A stretch of 64,000 nucleotides of DNA from Amylibacter sp. IMCC11727 (GCF_029854195.1 NZ_CP122960.1:1308001-1372000), one strand, 5' to 3'; shown: positions 35,164 through 44,463, counted from the stretch's first letter. Made by a program: numbers and translations. Notes: a model not told the origin generated them from the letters alone.

Positions 35164-36807
35164 ATGATCCAAACTTACAAAACAGATGTCTTGATCATTG
35201 GCGGCGGGCTCGCTGGGCTTGTGGCGGCCCACAAAGCGGCAGAGCGGGGCCGTAAAGTTATGATCCTTGATCAAGAAGGCGAACAATCTTTGGGTGGGCA
35301 GGCGTTTTGGTCACTGGGTGGTCTGTGCATGATCGACACGCCTGAACAGCGGCGCATGAAAATCCAAGACAGCCACGCGCTTGCAAAACAAGACTGGTAC
35401 GGATCAGCACAATTTGACCGCGCAGAGGATGCTAATCCCAAAGCCTTTGCCGATGCTTATCTCGATTTTGCAGCAGGGGAAATGCGCCCTTGGTTACATA
35501 GCATCGGCATGCGCTGGTTCCCCGTTGTGGGCTGGGCGGAACGGGGCGGGGGCATGGCTCACGGGCACGGCAATTCGGTCCCACGCTTCCATCTGACATG
35601 GGGCACTGGCCCGGGTGTTGTGGCCCCATTTGAACGCTTGGTGCGCGAAGCGGCCAGCAAGGGGCAAGTTGAATTTGGTTTCCGCCACCGCGTCACGGGC
35701 ATTGATTTAAAAGAAAAAACCGTCACGGGTGAAATACTGGAACCCACCAATGCAGAACGGGGTCAATCTACATCGCGTACCGTTGTCGGCGATTTCACCG
35801 CCAGCGCAGAAAGCATTGTCATCACTTCAGGCGGCATTGGCGGCGATCATGACGAGGTGCGCAAGCTGTGGCCCACAGATCGTCTTGGCCCCGCGCCCAA
35901 ACGTATGGTGGCGGGTGTGCCTGACTATGTGGATGGTCAAATGCAACGCCTGACCAAAGCCGCGGGCGGAGGCACGATCAACGAAGACCGCATGTGGCAT
36001 TACTGCGAAGGGGTGCAAAACTGGGATCCGATCTGGCCCAACCACGGCATTCGCATCCTGCCTGGTCCGTCATCTTTGTGGTTTGATGCGCTCGGCAATC
36101 GGATGGAAGCTCCTTACCTGCCCGGGTTTGACACGCTTGGCACGCTCAAACGCATCCTGTCTACTGGCCATGAACACAGCTGGTTTATTCTTACCCAAAA
36201 GATCATCGAAAAAGAATTCGCCCTGTCAGGATCTGAACAAAACCCCGATTTCACCTCTGGCAAATGGATTGAGGTGCTGAAATCCCGTCTTGGCAAAGGG
36301 GCCACGGCACCCGTCGAAGCCTTCAAAAAACATGGCGAAGATTTCGTGGTGCGCGACACGTTGGAACAATTGGTCGAGGGCATGAACCAAATCACCCCTG
36401 ATACGCCGCTCAATCTGGATCATATCCGTGATCAGATTGTTGCGCGGGATCGGGAAATGACCAATACTTTCACCAAAGATGCGCAAGTCACGGCCATCCA
36501 CGGCGCACGGAATTATCGCGGAGATAAGTTGATCCGCACCGCCAAACCGCATGAGATTTTGGACCCGACAGCGGGGCCATTGATCGCGGTGCGCCTGAAC
36601 GTGCTGACCCGAAAATCTCTTGGTGGATTGCATACCAACCTCAAATCCCAACTGCTCGATGATAAGGGCGAAGTGATCGAAGGCATCTATGCTGCGGGGG
36701 AAGTTTGCGGCTTTGGCGGCGGCGGCTATCACGGCTATAACGCGCTCGAAGGGACGTTTTTGGGCGGTTGTATCTTCTCGGGCAAAATCGCGGGCGAAAA
36801 CGCCTAA
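35164..36807 (+). CDS. FAD-binding dehydrogenase (COG3573-type)
   Basis: A 547-residue flavoprotein related to fumarate reductase and ketosteroid dehydrogenase. It starts with VLIIGGGLAGLVAAHKAAER and ends with the FAD-closing segment GGGGYHGYNALEGTFLGG. The ATG at 35164 is chosen because GGAGG lies five bases upstream; the frame is open far upstream but that part has no domain. Substrate unknown. It is divergent from the ECF sigma gene, so it may belong to its regulon. Confidence 0.85.
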   Translation: MIQTYKTDVLIIGGGLAGLVAAHKAAERGRKVMILDQEGEQSLGGQAFWSLGGLCMIDTPEQRRMKIQDSHALAKQDWYGSAQFDRAEDANPKAFADAYLDFAAGEMRPWLHSIGMRWFPVVGWAERGGGMAHGHGNSVPRFHLTWGTGPGVVAPFERLVREAASKGQVEFGFRHRVTGIDLKEKTVTGEILEPTNAERGQSTSRTVVGDFTASAESIVITSGGIGGDHDEVRKLWPTDRLGPAPKRMVAGVPDYVDGQMQRLTKAAGGGTINEDRMWHYCEGVQNWDPIWPNHGIRILPGPSSLWFDALGNRMEAPYLPGFDTLGTLKRILSTGHEHSWFILTQKIIEKEFALSGSEQNPDFTSGKWIEVLKSRLGKGATAPVEAFKKHGEDFVVRDTLEQLVEGMNQITPDTPLNLDHIRDQIVARDREMTNTFTKDAQVTAIHGARNYRGDKLIRTAKPHEILDPTAGPLIAVRLNVLTRKSLGGLHTNLKSQLLDDKGEVIEGIYAAGEVCGFGGGGYHGYNALEGTFLGGCIFSGKIAGENA

Positions 36808-36824
36808 ACCATGAACAAACCTTT

Positions 36825-36858
36825 AACGCCGACACGTCCAAATGGACGTGTCGGCGTT
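36825..36858. repeat. Palindromic element, copy 2 (16-bp arms)
   Basis: AACGCCGACACGTCCA and its complement flank two bases (AA). The CGACACGTC...GACGTGTCG-like core and flanking AACG/CGTT match the copy at 3428-3469. Again it lies in a convergent junction. Confidence 0.85.
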
Positions 36859-36868
36859 CAGAATTCAT

Positions 36869-37321
36869 TTACCGATAAATCTTGCTTGGCCGCGGGTCCA
36901 CATACCCGCGCAGCCGATCCGCAGCATTGCGGGCAAACTTCAACAGCATCTTTTTGCGCCGCGCAGCTGCCAATTTATGTTCTGGGGCAGGGCGGATAAT
37001 CTCTGCGTCATAGGCATCCGCGATGATCAGACCCGTATCCTGAGGGAGTAATTCCGTCGGAAAATCAGGAGGCACAGCCCAGAAAAATCGATCACACCAG
37101 TCCAGATACCCCTGCCATTTATTGTCTGACATGAAATCGGCGCGGCTGGATTTGCATTCTACCACCCAGATTTCCGATTTCGGCCCCAGTGCCATCAAGT
37201 CCACACGCAAGCCAGACGTGGGCACAAATTCCTCTAGGCAGATAAAATTGTGCTGACGCAAATGTCGTGCAGTGCCACGGGCGATCAATTGACCAGCTTG
37301 CAAAGGGGGTAAAGAATCCAT
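36869..37321 (-). CDS. mmcB: MmcB-family DNA repair protein
   Basis: A 150-residue protein of the MmcB family (mitomycin C resistance). The nuclease-like core LRVDLMALGP...IWVVECKSSRADF has the D...E-x-K pattern, followed by KWQGYLDWCDRFFWAVP. In Caulobacter the gene is SOS-induced; here a GTTC-N7-GTTC LexA box lies 12 bases before the ATG, which supports both the start choice and the regulation. Action is on damaged DNA in the cytoplasm. Confidence 0.9.
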   Translation of the reverse strand: MDSLPPLQAGQLIARGTARHLRQHNFICLEEFVPTSGLRVDLMALGPKSEIWVVECKSSRADFMSDNKWQGYLDWCDRFFWAVPPDFPTELLPQDTGLIIADAYDAEIIRPAPEHKLAAARRKKMLLKFARNAADRLRGYVDPRPSKIYR

Positions 37322-37332
37322 AACCAAAGTAT

Positions 37333-37347
37333 GAACAAAAAGTGAAC
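37333..37347 (-). promoter_or_regulatory. LexA box GTTC-N7-GTTC of mmcB
   Basis: Read on the minus strand this is GTTCACTTTTTGTTC, a perfect alphaproteobacterial SOS box, placed just before the mmcB start. Confidence 0.88.
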
Positions 37348-37405
37348 ATATCGTCAAGCCCAGCTGCCCTTGTTCTTTGCCCCCCAACGCCCTAAGTGTG
37401 GGGCA

Positions 37406-37583
37406 GGCGGGTTCTGCCCTTCTCGTGCCGAAGTTCTATTCCATTGGCCAATAAGTTCCTTGAGGGAGCTGGCTCTGCGACTGACCCTGGTCTATCGTAT
37501 CCGGCGCCCACCTGTTAAATCAGGCTCTTGGGGATACACACACTTCGACGGCTGTGCTGCGAATGCGGTTTAGTGGTCCCGCC
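37406..37583 (+). ncRNA. ssrS: Candidate 6S RNA
   Basis: The roughly 180-base stretch before the 5-formyl-THF cyclo-ligase gene holds no ORF and occupies the classic place of 6S RNA in proteobacteria. A closing helix GGCGGG/CCCGCC (37406-37411 with 37578-37583), an inner GCCG-AAG/CTT-CGGC helix and a CCTGTTAAATCAGG hairpin are visible. 6S RNA binds the sigma-70 holoenzyme and acts as a promoter decoy. Ends are approximate and the family call rests on context and partial structure. Confidence 0.6.
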
Positions 37584-37634
37584 GCTTTTCACCTTTGATT
37601 TATCGTTTTTGACTGGCGATTTCGCCTTCGGCGA

Positions 37635-37660
37635 GGATATTTAAGCTCAAAAGAAAAAGG
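37635..37660 (+). repeat. Dispersed gene-end motif before the cyclo-ligase gene
   Basis: GGATATTTAAGCTCAAAAGA, continuing with AAAAGG, is a copy of the motif listed at 6848-6870. It comes just before the ribosome site of the cyclo-ligase gene and after the 6S candidate. Confidence 0.5.
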
Positions 37661-37667
37661 GGGCGGT

Positions 37668-38231
37668 ATGTCTATTGCAAAGAAAAAAACCGAGGCACGG
37701 ACCAAAGCGTTCGCGGCGCGCAAGGCCGTGTTTGACACAGGGTTGGATCAGGATGCCAACCGCAACTTGATCGGGCAATTGGCGCTGTACCGTGATGCGC
37801 AGATCATTTCCGCCTATATGCCGATCCGCACCGAAGTCTCCCCCATTGCAACAATGACAATCCTACATGGACAAGACAAACGCATTTGCGTGCCTGTGAT
37901 CCAAGGAAACGGCCAACCGCTGTTGTTCCAAGAATGGACCCCTGATGTAGAAATGATCGACGGGCCCTTCGGTGCCTCTGTGCCTGCCAGTGGTGAATTT
38001 CTGGAACCCGATGTGCTGATCACGCCGTTGCTGGCGTTTGATCGCAAAGGATATCGTTTGGGATATGGTGGTGGGTTTTATGATCGCAGTTTTGCGGAAC
38101 TCTCTGCCAAAAAACCGGTGATCGGCGTCGGCTTTGCCTATTCCGCGCAAGAGGTAAAACGCGTGCCGACCGAAAAAACGGATCATCGTCTAAACGCGAT
38201 TGTCACCGAAGCGGATGTGATCCGTCTTTAA
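37668..38231 (+). CDS. ygfA: 5-Formyltetrahydrofolate cyclo-ligase
   Basis: A 187-residue enzyme that converts 5-formyl-THF to 5,10-methenyl-THF with ATP. The C-terminal GYRLGYGGGFYDRSFA loop and the N-terminal basic helix are diagnostic. GGGGG lies before the ATG. The gene is co-oriented with the candidate 6S RNA and precedes the YmdB-like gene by 42 bp. Confidence 0.93.
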   Translation: MSIAKKKTEARTKAFAARKAVFDTGLDQDANRNLIGQLALYRDAQIISAYMPIRTEVSPIATMTILHGQDKRICVPVIQGNGQPLLFQEWTPDVEMIDGPFGASVPASGEFLEPDVLITPLLAFDRKGYRLGYGGGFYDRSFAELSAKKPVIGVGFAYSAQEVKRVPTEKTDHRLNAIVTEADVIRL

Positions 38232-38273
38232 TCACCGCTTGATCGTTTTGGCGGGGCGGCGTATCGCTGGCCT

Positions 38274-39092
38274 ATGAAGATATTGTTTCTAGGCGATGTG
38301 ATGGGCCGCGCTGGACGCCGTGCCATTACCGAACGACTCCCCAAACTGCGGGCCGAGTGGAAGCTCGATTTCGTTGTGGTGAATGCAGAAAATTCCACCA
38401 GCGGCATGGGGCTCAATCGGGCCCATGCGAAACTGCTGCTTGATGCGGGGGCGGATTGCCTCACGCTCGGGGATCATGCGTTTGATCAAAAGGAAATGCT
38501 GACCTTTATCGAACAGGAACCGCGCATCATTCGCCCGCTGAACTATGCCAACACACCCGCACCCGGCAAAGGCGCACGTATGTTCACCGCGCAAAATGGG
38601 CGCAAAGTGTTTGTGGCACAGGCCCTTGGCCAAGTGTTCATGAAGAAACCCTTCGCCGATCCGTTTTCCGCCCTTGATGCGGCGCTCAAATCTGCCCCGC
38701 GTGGCGGTATGGCCGATGCGGTGATTGTAGATTTCCACGCTGAGGTGACATCCGAAAAGATGGGCATGGGCCACTGGCTCGATGGGCGCGCATCCCTTGT
38801 GGTTGGCACGCACACGCATGTGCCCACATCCGATACAATGATCCTGCCAAAAGGCACGGCGTTTCAATCCGATGCAGGCATGTGTGGAGATTATCATTCC
38901 GTCATTGGCATGGAAAAAACCGAACCCCTGCGCCGCTTTGTAACGGGCATGGTCAAGGAACGTTTCACCCCCGCCAATGGCGAGGCAACCCTGTCAGGTG
39001 TTTATGTGGAAACCGATGATCGCACAGGGGCCGCCACCAAGGTTATTCCTGTGCGCAATGGCGGCCAATTGGCCCAAAGCGGCCCCACCTAA
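38274..39092 (+). CDS. YmdB-family metallophosphoesterase (TIGR00282)
   Basis: A 272-residue phosphodiesterase. MKILFLGDVMGRAGR, VVNAENSTSGMG, TLGDHAFDQKE and the histidines in VVGTHTHVPTSD are the di-metal ligands of the YmdB family, which hydrolyses cyclic nucleotides such as 2',3'-cAMP. Its stop overlaps the start of the DMT transporter gene (TAATG). Confidence 0.9.
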   Translation: MKILFLGDVMGRAGRRAITERLPKLRAEWKLDFVVVNAENSTSGMGLNRAHAKLLLDAGADCLTLGDHAFDQKEMLTFIEQEPRIIRPLNYANTPAPGKGARMFTAQNGRKVFVAQALGQVFMKKPFADPFSALDAALKSAPRGGMADAVIVDFHAEVTSEKMGMGHWLDGRASLVVGTHTHVPTSDTMILPKGTAFQSDAGMCGDYHSVIGMEKTEPLRRFVTGMVKERFTPANGEATLSGVYVETDDRTGAATKVIPVRNGGQLAQSGPT

Positions 39093-40009
39093 TGACCCGC
39101 CTGTTACCCGTTCTGTGCCTGATTGGCATGGGTATTGCTTGGGGGCTGTCGATGCCAATGACCAAACTGGCGGTCAGCACAGGGCATGGCCATTTTGGCA
39201 TTATCGTCTGGCAACTGGTTCTTGTGGCACTGTTGATGCTCGTACCGCTCGTGATGCGGCGTGGCCGCCCCAAAGTTGGATTGCGTCACCTGCGCTTGCT
39301 GATTTTCGTCGCGTTCTTTGGCACAATGATCCCCAATTCCATGTCCTATATCGCCGCCGCGGAACTGCCCTCAGGGGTTATGGCGATCATTATGTCCCTT
39401 ATTCCTATGTCTTCTTTGCCCATAGCCCTGATCTGGGGGCTGGAACGGTTTGATTGGGTGCGCTTGTGCGGATTGATCTTTGGCGCCGTGGCCATGGTGG
39501 TTCTGATCGGCCCAAGCACCAGCCTACCAAATCCGGCCGCTGCGCCGTTCGTTCTGGTCGCTGCCCTGTCCACAATTTGCTACGGGATCGAAGGAAACTA
39601 CGTGGCGAAATTTGGTCTAGGTGGCTTAGATGTGGTGCAGGTTCTGTTTTACTCCTCTCTTGTGGGGCTCATCATTATCACACCTGTGGCCCTGATGACG
39701 GGGCAGTATTACAATCCAATCCCAATTTTCGGCCTGCCTGAAAAGGCGCTGATTGTTTCTTCTGTTGGTCACGGTATCGCCTATGCCTGTTACATCTGGC
39801 TTGTGGGCCGCACGGGCCCCGTGTTTGCGGCGCAAGTGTCTTATATCGTGACAATTGCTGGGGTCGTTTTGTCGATGATCCTGCTCGGAGAGCGGTATTC
39901 TGGCTATATTTGGCTGGCACTGGCTTTGGTCCTGATTGGCTTGTTTTTGGTCCAACCCAAAACACAAGAGCAAGATCAGGCCAAAGAACGGGCCAAAGAA
40001 CAGGGTTGA
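39092..40009 (+). CDS. DMT-family (EamA) transporter
   Basis: A 305-residue membrane protein with ten predicted hydrophobic helices in two EamA repeats; the second begins near ATTIC-like ALSTICYGIEGNYV. The C-terminal tail is polar (EQDQAKERAKEQG). It would export or import a small metabolite. It is coupled to the YmdB-like gene by a one-base overlap. Confidence 0.86.
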   Translation: MTRLLPVLCLIGMGIAWGLSMPMTKLAVSTGHGHFGIIVWQLVLVALLMLVPLVMRRGRPKVGLRHLRLLIFVAFFGTMIPNSMSYIAAAELPSGVMAIIMSLIPMSSLPIALIWGLERFDWVRLCGLIFGAVAMVVLIGPSTSLPNPAAAPFVLVAALSTICYGIEGNYVAKFGLGGLDVVQVLFYSSLVGLIIITPVALMTGQYYNPIPIFGLPEKALIVSSVGHGIAYACYIWLVGRTGPVFAAQVSYIVTIAGVVLSMILLGERYSGYIWLALALVLIGLFLVQPKTQEQDQAKERAKEQG

Positions 40010-40059
40010 GGCCGCGACCCACCTGCGGCACAGTTAATCGAATTCAGTAGGGGACCCGA

Positions 40060-41838
40060 ATGCTGGCAGATGTAATCCCACAGGCAACCCACGCGTGGCT
40101 GTCCCTTGGCGTTGTGGCCGTGATGTTCACGCTGTTTATCCGCGAAAGCTATCCCACCGAGGTGGTCGCCATTGGCGGTGTGGCGTTTCTGCTGTTTTCG
40201 GGGGTTCTGCCCTATGACACGGCGCTAACAGTGTTCTCAAACCCCGCACCTTGGACCATTGCCGCCATGTTTATTCTGTCAGGGGCTTTGGTGCGCACGG
40301 GCGCGCTTTACTCCCTGTCCACTTGGGTCACAACGGCGGGGGAAAAGAACCCTAAAACCGTCATGGCGGGGCTTGCGGTGTTTACCGTTGTGGCCAGTGC
40401 TTTTATGAACAACACACCAGTGGTGGTTGTCCTGATCCCCGTGGCGCTGCAATTGGCCCGAATGATGGGACTCAAGGCGTCTAAACTCCTGATCCCGCTC
40501 AGCTATATGGCGATTTTTGGCGGCATGCTGACCCTGATTGGCACCTCCACCAATCTGCTGGTGGATGGTGTTGCCCGCGCCAACGGGCTTCAGGCGTTTA
40601 CCCTGTTCGAAGTCACTCCCATGGCCGCAATCCTAGCGGTTTACGGCGCGATTTACCTCATTATCTTTGCCCCGCGCTTGTTGCCAGATCGCGAAACCAT
40701 GGCCGAAATGCTGCGCGATAAATCCTCCATGAAATTCATCACCGAAGTGGTGATCCCAGAAGACAGCGCGCTCATCGGCGAAACCCCCTTCGCGGTCGAA
40801 GCGTTCAAACGGGATGGGGGCCGTGTGATGGATGTGCTACGCAACGACAACACAATGCGCTTTCAATTCCCCAATGTAGTTTTGGAAGCAGGGGACCGCG
40901 TGGTCCTGCGCACCCGCATCACCGAACTGCTCGGTCTAAAGGAAAACAAAGAAGTCATCCTCGCTGACAAAGTTTCCCACCGCGAAACCACCACGGTCGA
41001 GGCGCTGATCACGCCCGGCTGTCGCATGATCGGACGGCGCATTTCCGCATTAAACCTGCGCCGCCGTTTCGGCGTTTACCCAATGGCGGTGCATCGCAGA
41101 AACCAAAACTTAGGCCGCGAAGTGGGCGAAATTGTCCTGCAAGTGGGCGATACGCTGCTGCTCGAAGGAGCACCAAAAGACATCCAAACACTGGCCACAG
41201 AAATGGAACTGATCGACCTCGCCATGCCAGAGGCCCGCCCATTCCGTCGTGCTTTTGCCCCTATTGTAATCCTGTCCCTAGCAGGTGTTGTGATCCTATC
41301 GGCCCTTGGCGTTGCGCCCATTTTTGCCCTTGGCCTCGTTGGTGTGGCCATTGTGCTGTTCACCAAATGTATCGACGCGGACGAAGCCTTCGCCTCCGTC
41401 GACGGACGCCTGCTTGCGCTCATCTTCTCCATGCTTGGCATCGGCGCGGCTTTGCAACAATCAGGGGCGGTTGCCCTCATAGCAAACGCCGTTGCGCCCA
41501 TGTTGCATGGCCTGCCACCGTTCTTTGTAATCTGGGCGATTTACCTGCTCACTTCGGTCCTCACAGAACTGGTCAGTAACAACGCCGTCGCCGTGGTTGT
41601 CACTCCCATCGCCATCGCGCTCGGTGCACAGCTTGGCATGGACCCACGCCCCCTCGTCATTGCCGTCATGGTCGCCGCCTCTGCCAGCTTCGCCACGCCC
41701 ATCGGCTATCAAACTAACACATTGGTCTATTCCCCAGGCGGCTACGCGTTCACGGATTTCATGAAGATCGGCATCCCCCTGAACATCACAGTTGGGATAT
41801 TGGCGAGTGCGCTTATTCCGCTGTTCTGGGAGTTGTGA
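40060..41838 (+). CDS. SLC13-family permease with TrkA-C domains
   Basis: A 592-residue membrane protein. Two blocks of hydrophobic helices flank a cytoplasmic part (about 210-385) that holds two TrkA-C/RCK-C type domains (VVIPEDSALIGETPF; GCRMIGRRISALNLRR). The GTSTNLLVDG and SNNAVAVVVTPIA motifs are typical of the DASS/CitT group, which uses Na+ to take up sulfate, dicarboxylates or arsenite-like anions. Substrate not determined. A paralogue of identical length converges with it 64 bp away. Confidence 0.87.
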   Translation: MLADVIPQATHAWLSLGVVAVMFTLFIRESYPTEVVAIGGVAFLLFSGVLPYDTALTVFSNPAPWTIAAMFILSGALVRTGALYSLSTWVTTAGEKNPKTVMAGLAVFTVVASAFMNNTPVVVVLIPVALQLARMMGLKASKLLIPLSYMAIFGGMLTLIGTSTNLLVDGVARANGLQAFTLFEVTPMAAILAVYGAIYLIIFAPRLLPDRETMAEMLRDKSSMKFITEVVIPEDSALIGETPFAVEAFKRDGGRVMDVLRNDNTMRFQFPNVVLEAGDRVVLRTRITELLGLKENKEVILADKVSHRETTTVEALITPGCRMIGRRISALNLRRRFGVYPMAVHRRNQNLGREVGEIVLQVGDTLLLEGAPKDIQTLATEMELIDLAMPEARPFRRAFAPIVILSLAGVVILSALGVAPIFALGLVGVAIVLFTKCIDADEAFASVDGRLLALIFSMLGIGAALQQSGAVALIANAVAPMLHGLPPFFVIWAIYLLTSVLTELVSNNAVAVVVTPIAIALGAQLGMDPRPLVIAVMVAASASFATPIGYQTNTLVYSPGGYAFTDFMKIGIPLNITVGILASALIPLFWEL

Positions 41839-41874
41839 CCGCCAAAAGGGCGCAAGCTACGTAGCGATCCGTAG

Positions 41875-41895
41875 GGTGCGCATTCATTGCGCACC
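41875..41895. repeat. Short hairpin between two SLC13 genes
   Basis: GGTGCGCA and TGCGCACC flank TTCAT in the 64-bp convergent gap. The unit GTAGGGTGCGCA...TGCGCACC is a widespread type of extragenic hairpin in proteobacteria. It may end transcription in both directions. Confidence 0.65.
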
Positions 41896-41902
41896 AACCC
41901 CA

Positions 41903-43681
41903 TCACAGCGGCCAAAACACCAAAATCGCAGGAATGCTCACCGCCACAATCAACACCTCAAGCGGCAACCCCGTGCGCCAGTAATCCCCGAACTTGTATC
42001 CCCCAGGCCCAAGGATCAGCGTGTTGTTCTTATGACCAATCGGTGTGAGGAACGCACAACTCGCCGCCACGGCCACAGCCATCAAAAACGGATCCGCGTT
42101 CACGCCCAAACTCTCCGCCATCTTGATCCCCACAGGGGCGGCCACAATGGTCGTTGCCGTGTTGTTCAGCACATCAGACAGCGTCATCGTCACAACCATC
42201 AGCACCGTCAGAATGGCCCAAGCCGGCATCCCTTCGGTCAGCCCAATAAGCGATCCCGCGATCAACTCTGTCCCGCCCGATTTTTCCAGCGCCACACCCA
42301 GCGGGATCATAGAGCCCAAAAGCACCACAACGGGCCACTCAATATGCGTATACACCTCGGCCAGCGGCACAATCCGTGTCAACGTAAACAGCGCCACAAC
42401 CACACCCAGCGCCACAGGCAAATAAACCAGCCCAAAACTCGCCGCGACAACAGCAGCCGCAAAAATCCCAATGGCCAGCCACGTCTTTTCGTCCTGTGTT
42501 ACGGTCAAACCCCGCTCTACCAACGGCAAACATCCGAGCCAATCCACCACCTGATTTTGCGTTTCACTTGGTGTCAGCAACAACAAAATATCGCCCGCCA
42601 GAATTTTCGTGCGCCGCACCTGCGACTTAATCGGCTTACCGCCGCGTGAAATCCCCATCAGGATCGTATTCTGTCGCCAATTCAGCCCAATCGTCACCGC
42701 ATCTTTGCCCACGATACGGCTGGTTTCTGTCACAACCACTTCTGTCAGGCCGACCCCTTCGCCCGCTGCTTTCAGGTTCTCTTCGCGCTTTTCATCTGCG
42801 AAATCCAACTTGAACGTGGTGCGAAACTCATCAAGCGCCTCAGGGGTTGCTTCCAACACCAAAGCATCATGAGCAATCAATTTGCGATTGCGCGCATTGC
42901 CATACAGTCGCCGCCCATCACGGATCACACCTACGATGGCCACATCGGCTTTCTCGGCTTCTTCGGCCAAATCCGACGGTTTTTTGCCAATCAATTTGCT
43001 CTCGCTTGGCACCGTCAACTCAGCCACGTAATTCGCATTGTCCAGCAACTTATCCACGGGAGAATCTGCTTCTCCTTGTGGGATCAACCGCCACCCGATG
43101 GTCGATACAAACAACAAACCAGCAAGCGCTGCGACCAACCCCACTGGGGCGAAATCAAACATTTTAAACGCTTCGCCCATGGAATCTTCGCGAATGGTTG
43201 CAATGATAATGTTGGGCGGCGTGCCAATCATCGTCACCATCCCGCCTAAAATCGTCGCAAAACTCAGCGGCATCAGCGACAGCCCCGCCGCCCGCTTTGC
43301 CTTTTTTGCTGTTTGCAAATCCACAGGCATCAATAATGCCAGCGCGGCCACATTGTTCATAAAGGCGGACAGGATCGCACCCACACCGCCCATGATTGCA
43401 ATATGCGCACCAAGCCCACGTGAACTGTCCACCAAAGCCCGCGTGATCAGCCCAACCGCGCCTGAATTCACCAATCCTGCGGACACAATCAGCACCAGCG
43501 CCACCACCAATGTGGCAGGATGCCCAAACCCCGAAAACGCGTCTTTGCTTTCAACCACACCCGCCAGAACGCCAATCAACAGCGCCCCAAATGCGACAAG
43601 GTCATAGCGATACCGCCCCCACAAAAGAAGGGCAAACACGCCCCCGAAAATCACGAATAGGATAATTTGATCTGTTGTCAT
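41903..43681 (-). CDS. SLC13-family permease with TrkA-C domains, paralogue
   Basis: Also 592 residues, with the same two-part layout. Transport motifs GTPPNIIIATI and NNTATTIVAAPVG correspond to GTSTNLLV and NNAVAVVVTP in its neighbour. Two TrkA-C type domains lie at about 205-380 (LTVPSESKLIGKKP; TSRIVGKDAVTI). The anion carried is unknown; a sulfate or dicarboxylate would fit. The start is an ATG with only weak AAAGAC upstream. Confidence 0.87.
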   Translation of the reverse strand: MTTDQIILFVIFGGVFALLLWGRYRYDLVAFGALLIGVLAGVVESKDAFSGFGHPATLVVALVLIVSAGLVNSGAVGLITRALVDSSRGLGAHIAIMGGVGAILSAFMNNVAALALLMPVDLQTAKKAKRAAGLSLMPLSFATILGGMVTMIGTPPNIIIATIREDSMGEAFKMFDFAPVGLVAALAGLLFVSTIGWRLIPQGEADSPVDKLLDNANYVAELTVPSESKLIGKKPSDLAEEAEKADVAIVGVIRDGRRLYGNARNRKLIAHDALVLEATPEALDEFRTTFKLDFADEKREENLKAAGEGVGLTEVVVTETSRIVGKDAVTIGLNWRQNTILMGISRGGKPIKSQVRRTKILAGDILLLLTPSETQNQVVDWLGCLPLVERGLTVTQDEKTWLAIGIFAAAVVAASFGLVYLPVALGVVVALFTLTRIVPLAEVYTHIEWPVVVLLGSMIPLGVALEKSGGTELIAGSLIGLTEGMPAWAILTVLMVVTMTLSDVLNNTATTIVAAPVGIKMAESLGVNADPFLMAVAVAASCAFLTPIGHKNNTLILGPGGYKFGDYWRTGLPLEVLIVAVSIPAILVFWPL

Positions 43682-43722
43682 GTCTTTGGTCTAGCGAACC
43701 CTGCGCAAAACGTCACCCCAAA

Positions 43723-43744
43723 CTTCTTTTGGCTAAAAATATCC
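43723..43744 (-). repeat. Dispersed gene-end motif (reverse copy)
   Basis: CTTCTTTTGGCTAAAAATA followed by TCC is a reverse copy of the GGATATTT...CAAAAGAAG motif. It is followed by a 21-base stretch (43736-43756) identical to 26762-26782, then by two tight GC hairpins at 43761-43773 and 43783-43795. Confidence 0.6.
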
Positions 43745-43795
43745 GCGCCGCAGGCAATCCGCCGCGCAGCGGCTCATTTCGTCCCGCGCAGCGGG

Positions 43796-44392
43796 TCAAG
43801 TGATAAACAAAACGGGCAGGGCAGACAGCACCAGCAACACCGCCATACAGATATTGAACGCCCGCAACCACTTCGGTCTGTTCAGAATACGGCGAATTTG
43901 CTGTCCCATCACGGTCCACACGCTGACACTTGGCAGGTTGATCGCGCCAAACACCGCCGCCACGACCAAAATCGATGGCACGGTTTGCCCCGGCGCATAA
44001 GCGGTAATCGCGGTCAACGCCATAGACCAGGCCTTAGGATTCACCCACTGAAACAGCGCCGCTTGAATAAACGTCATGGGCGTGCCCGATGCCTCGCCTT
44101 GTTTGGGCGGTGCAGCATTGGCAATCTTCCATGCCAACCACAAAAGGTAGACCACAGAAAACACTTTCAGAATGGTGTAGGATATCGGAAACGCATCAAA
44201 CAGCCCGATCAACCCCAGCCCAACCAGCACAATCATCACCGTAAACCCGATCCCAATGCCCAGCATATGCGGAATTGTGCGCCAAAACCCGAAATTCGCA
44301 CCCGATGCCATAAGCATCAGGTTATTCGGGCCGGGGGTGATAGAGGATACGAGCGCAAAGCCCATAAGTGCGGTAAGAAGTTCATAAGGCAT
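43796..44392 (-). CDS. LysE-family amino-acid exporter
   Basis: A 198-residue membrane protein with six hydrophobic helices. The LysE/RhtB signature SSITPGPNNLMLMASG is at residues 17-32. The ATG at 44392 is chosen because the family sequence starts there; the longer frame to 44458 runs into the divergent Lrp promoter. It lies 71 bp from the divergent Lrp-type gene, a standard regulator/exporter pairing. Confidence 0.9.
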   Translation of the reverse strand: MPYELLTALMGFALVSSITPGPNNLMLMASGANFGFWRTIPHMLGIGIGFTVMIVLVGLGLIGLFDAFPISYTILKVFSVVYLLWLAWKIANAAPPKQGEASGTPMTFIQAALFQWVNPKAWSMALTAITAYAPGQTVPSILVVAAVFGAINLPSVSVWTVMGQQIRRILNRPKWLRAFNICMAVLLVLSALPVLFIT

Positions 44393-44463
44393 AAGGTATC
44401 TTTGCGCGGATTGCGCGAAATGGAATTGCGTTATTGCAGGATTTACGGTTATTTTCACAACAT

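Noticed and set aside
41792..42649. 285-codon plus-strand frame overlapping the second SLC13 gene
   Set aside because: The product is rich in His, Arg, Gln and Asn without a fold; it is the antisense shadow of a transporter.
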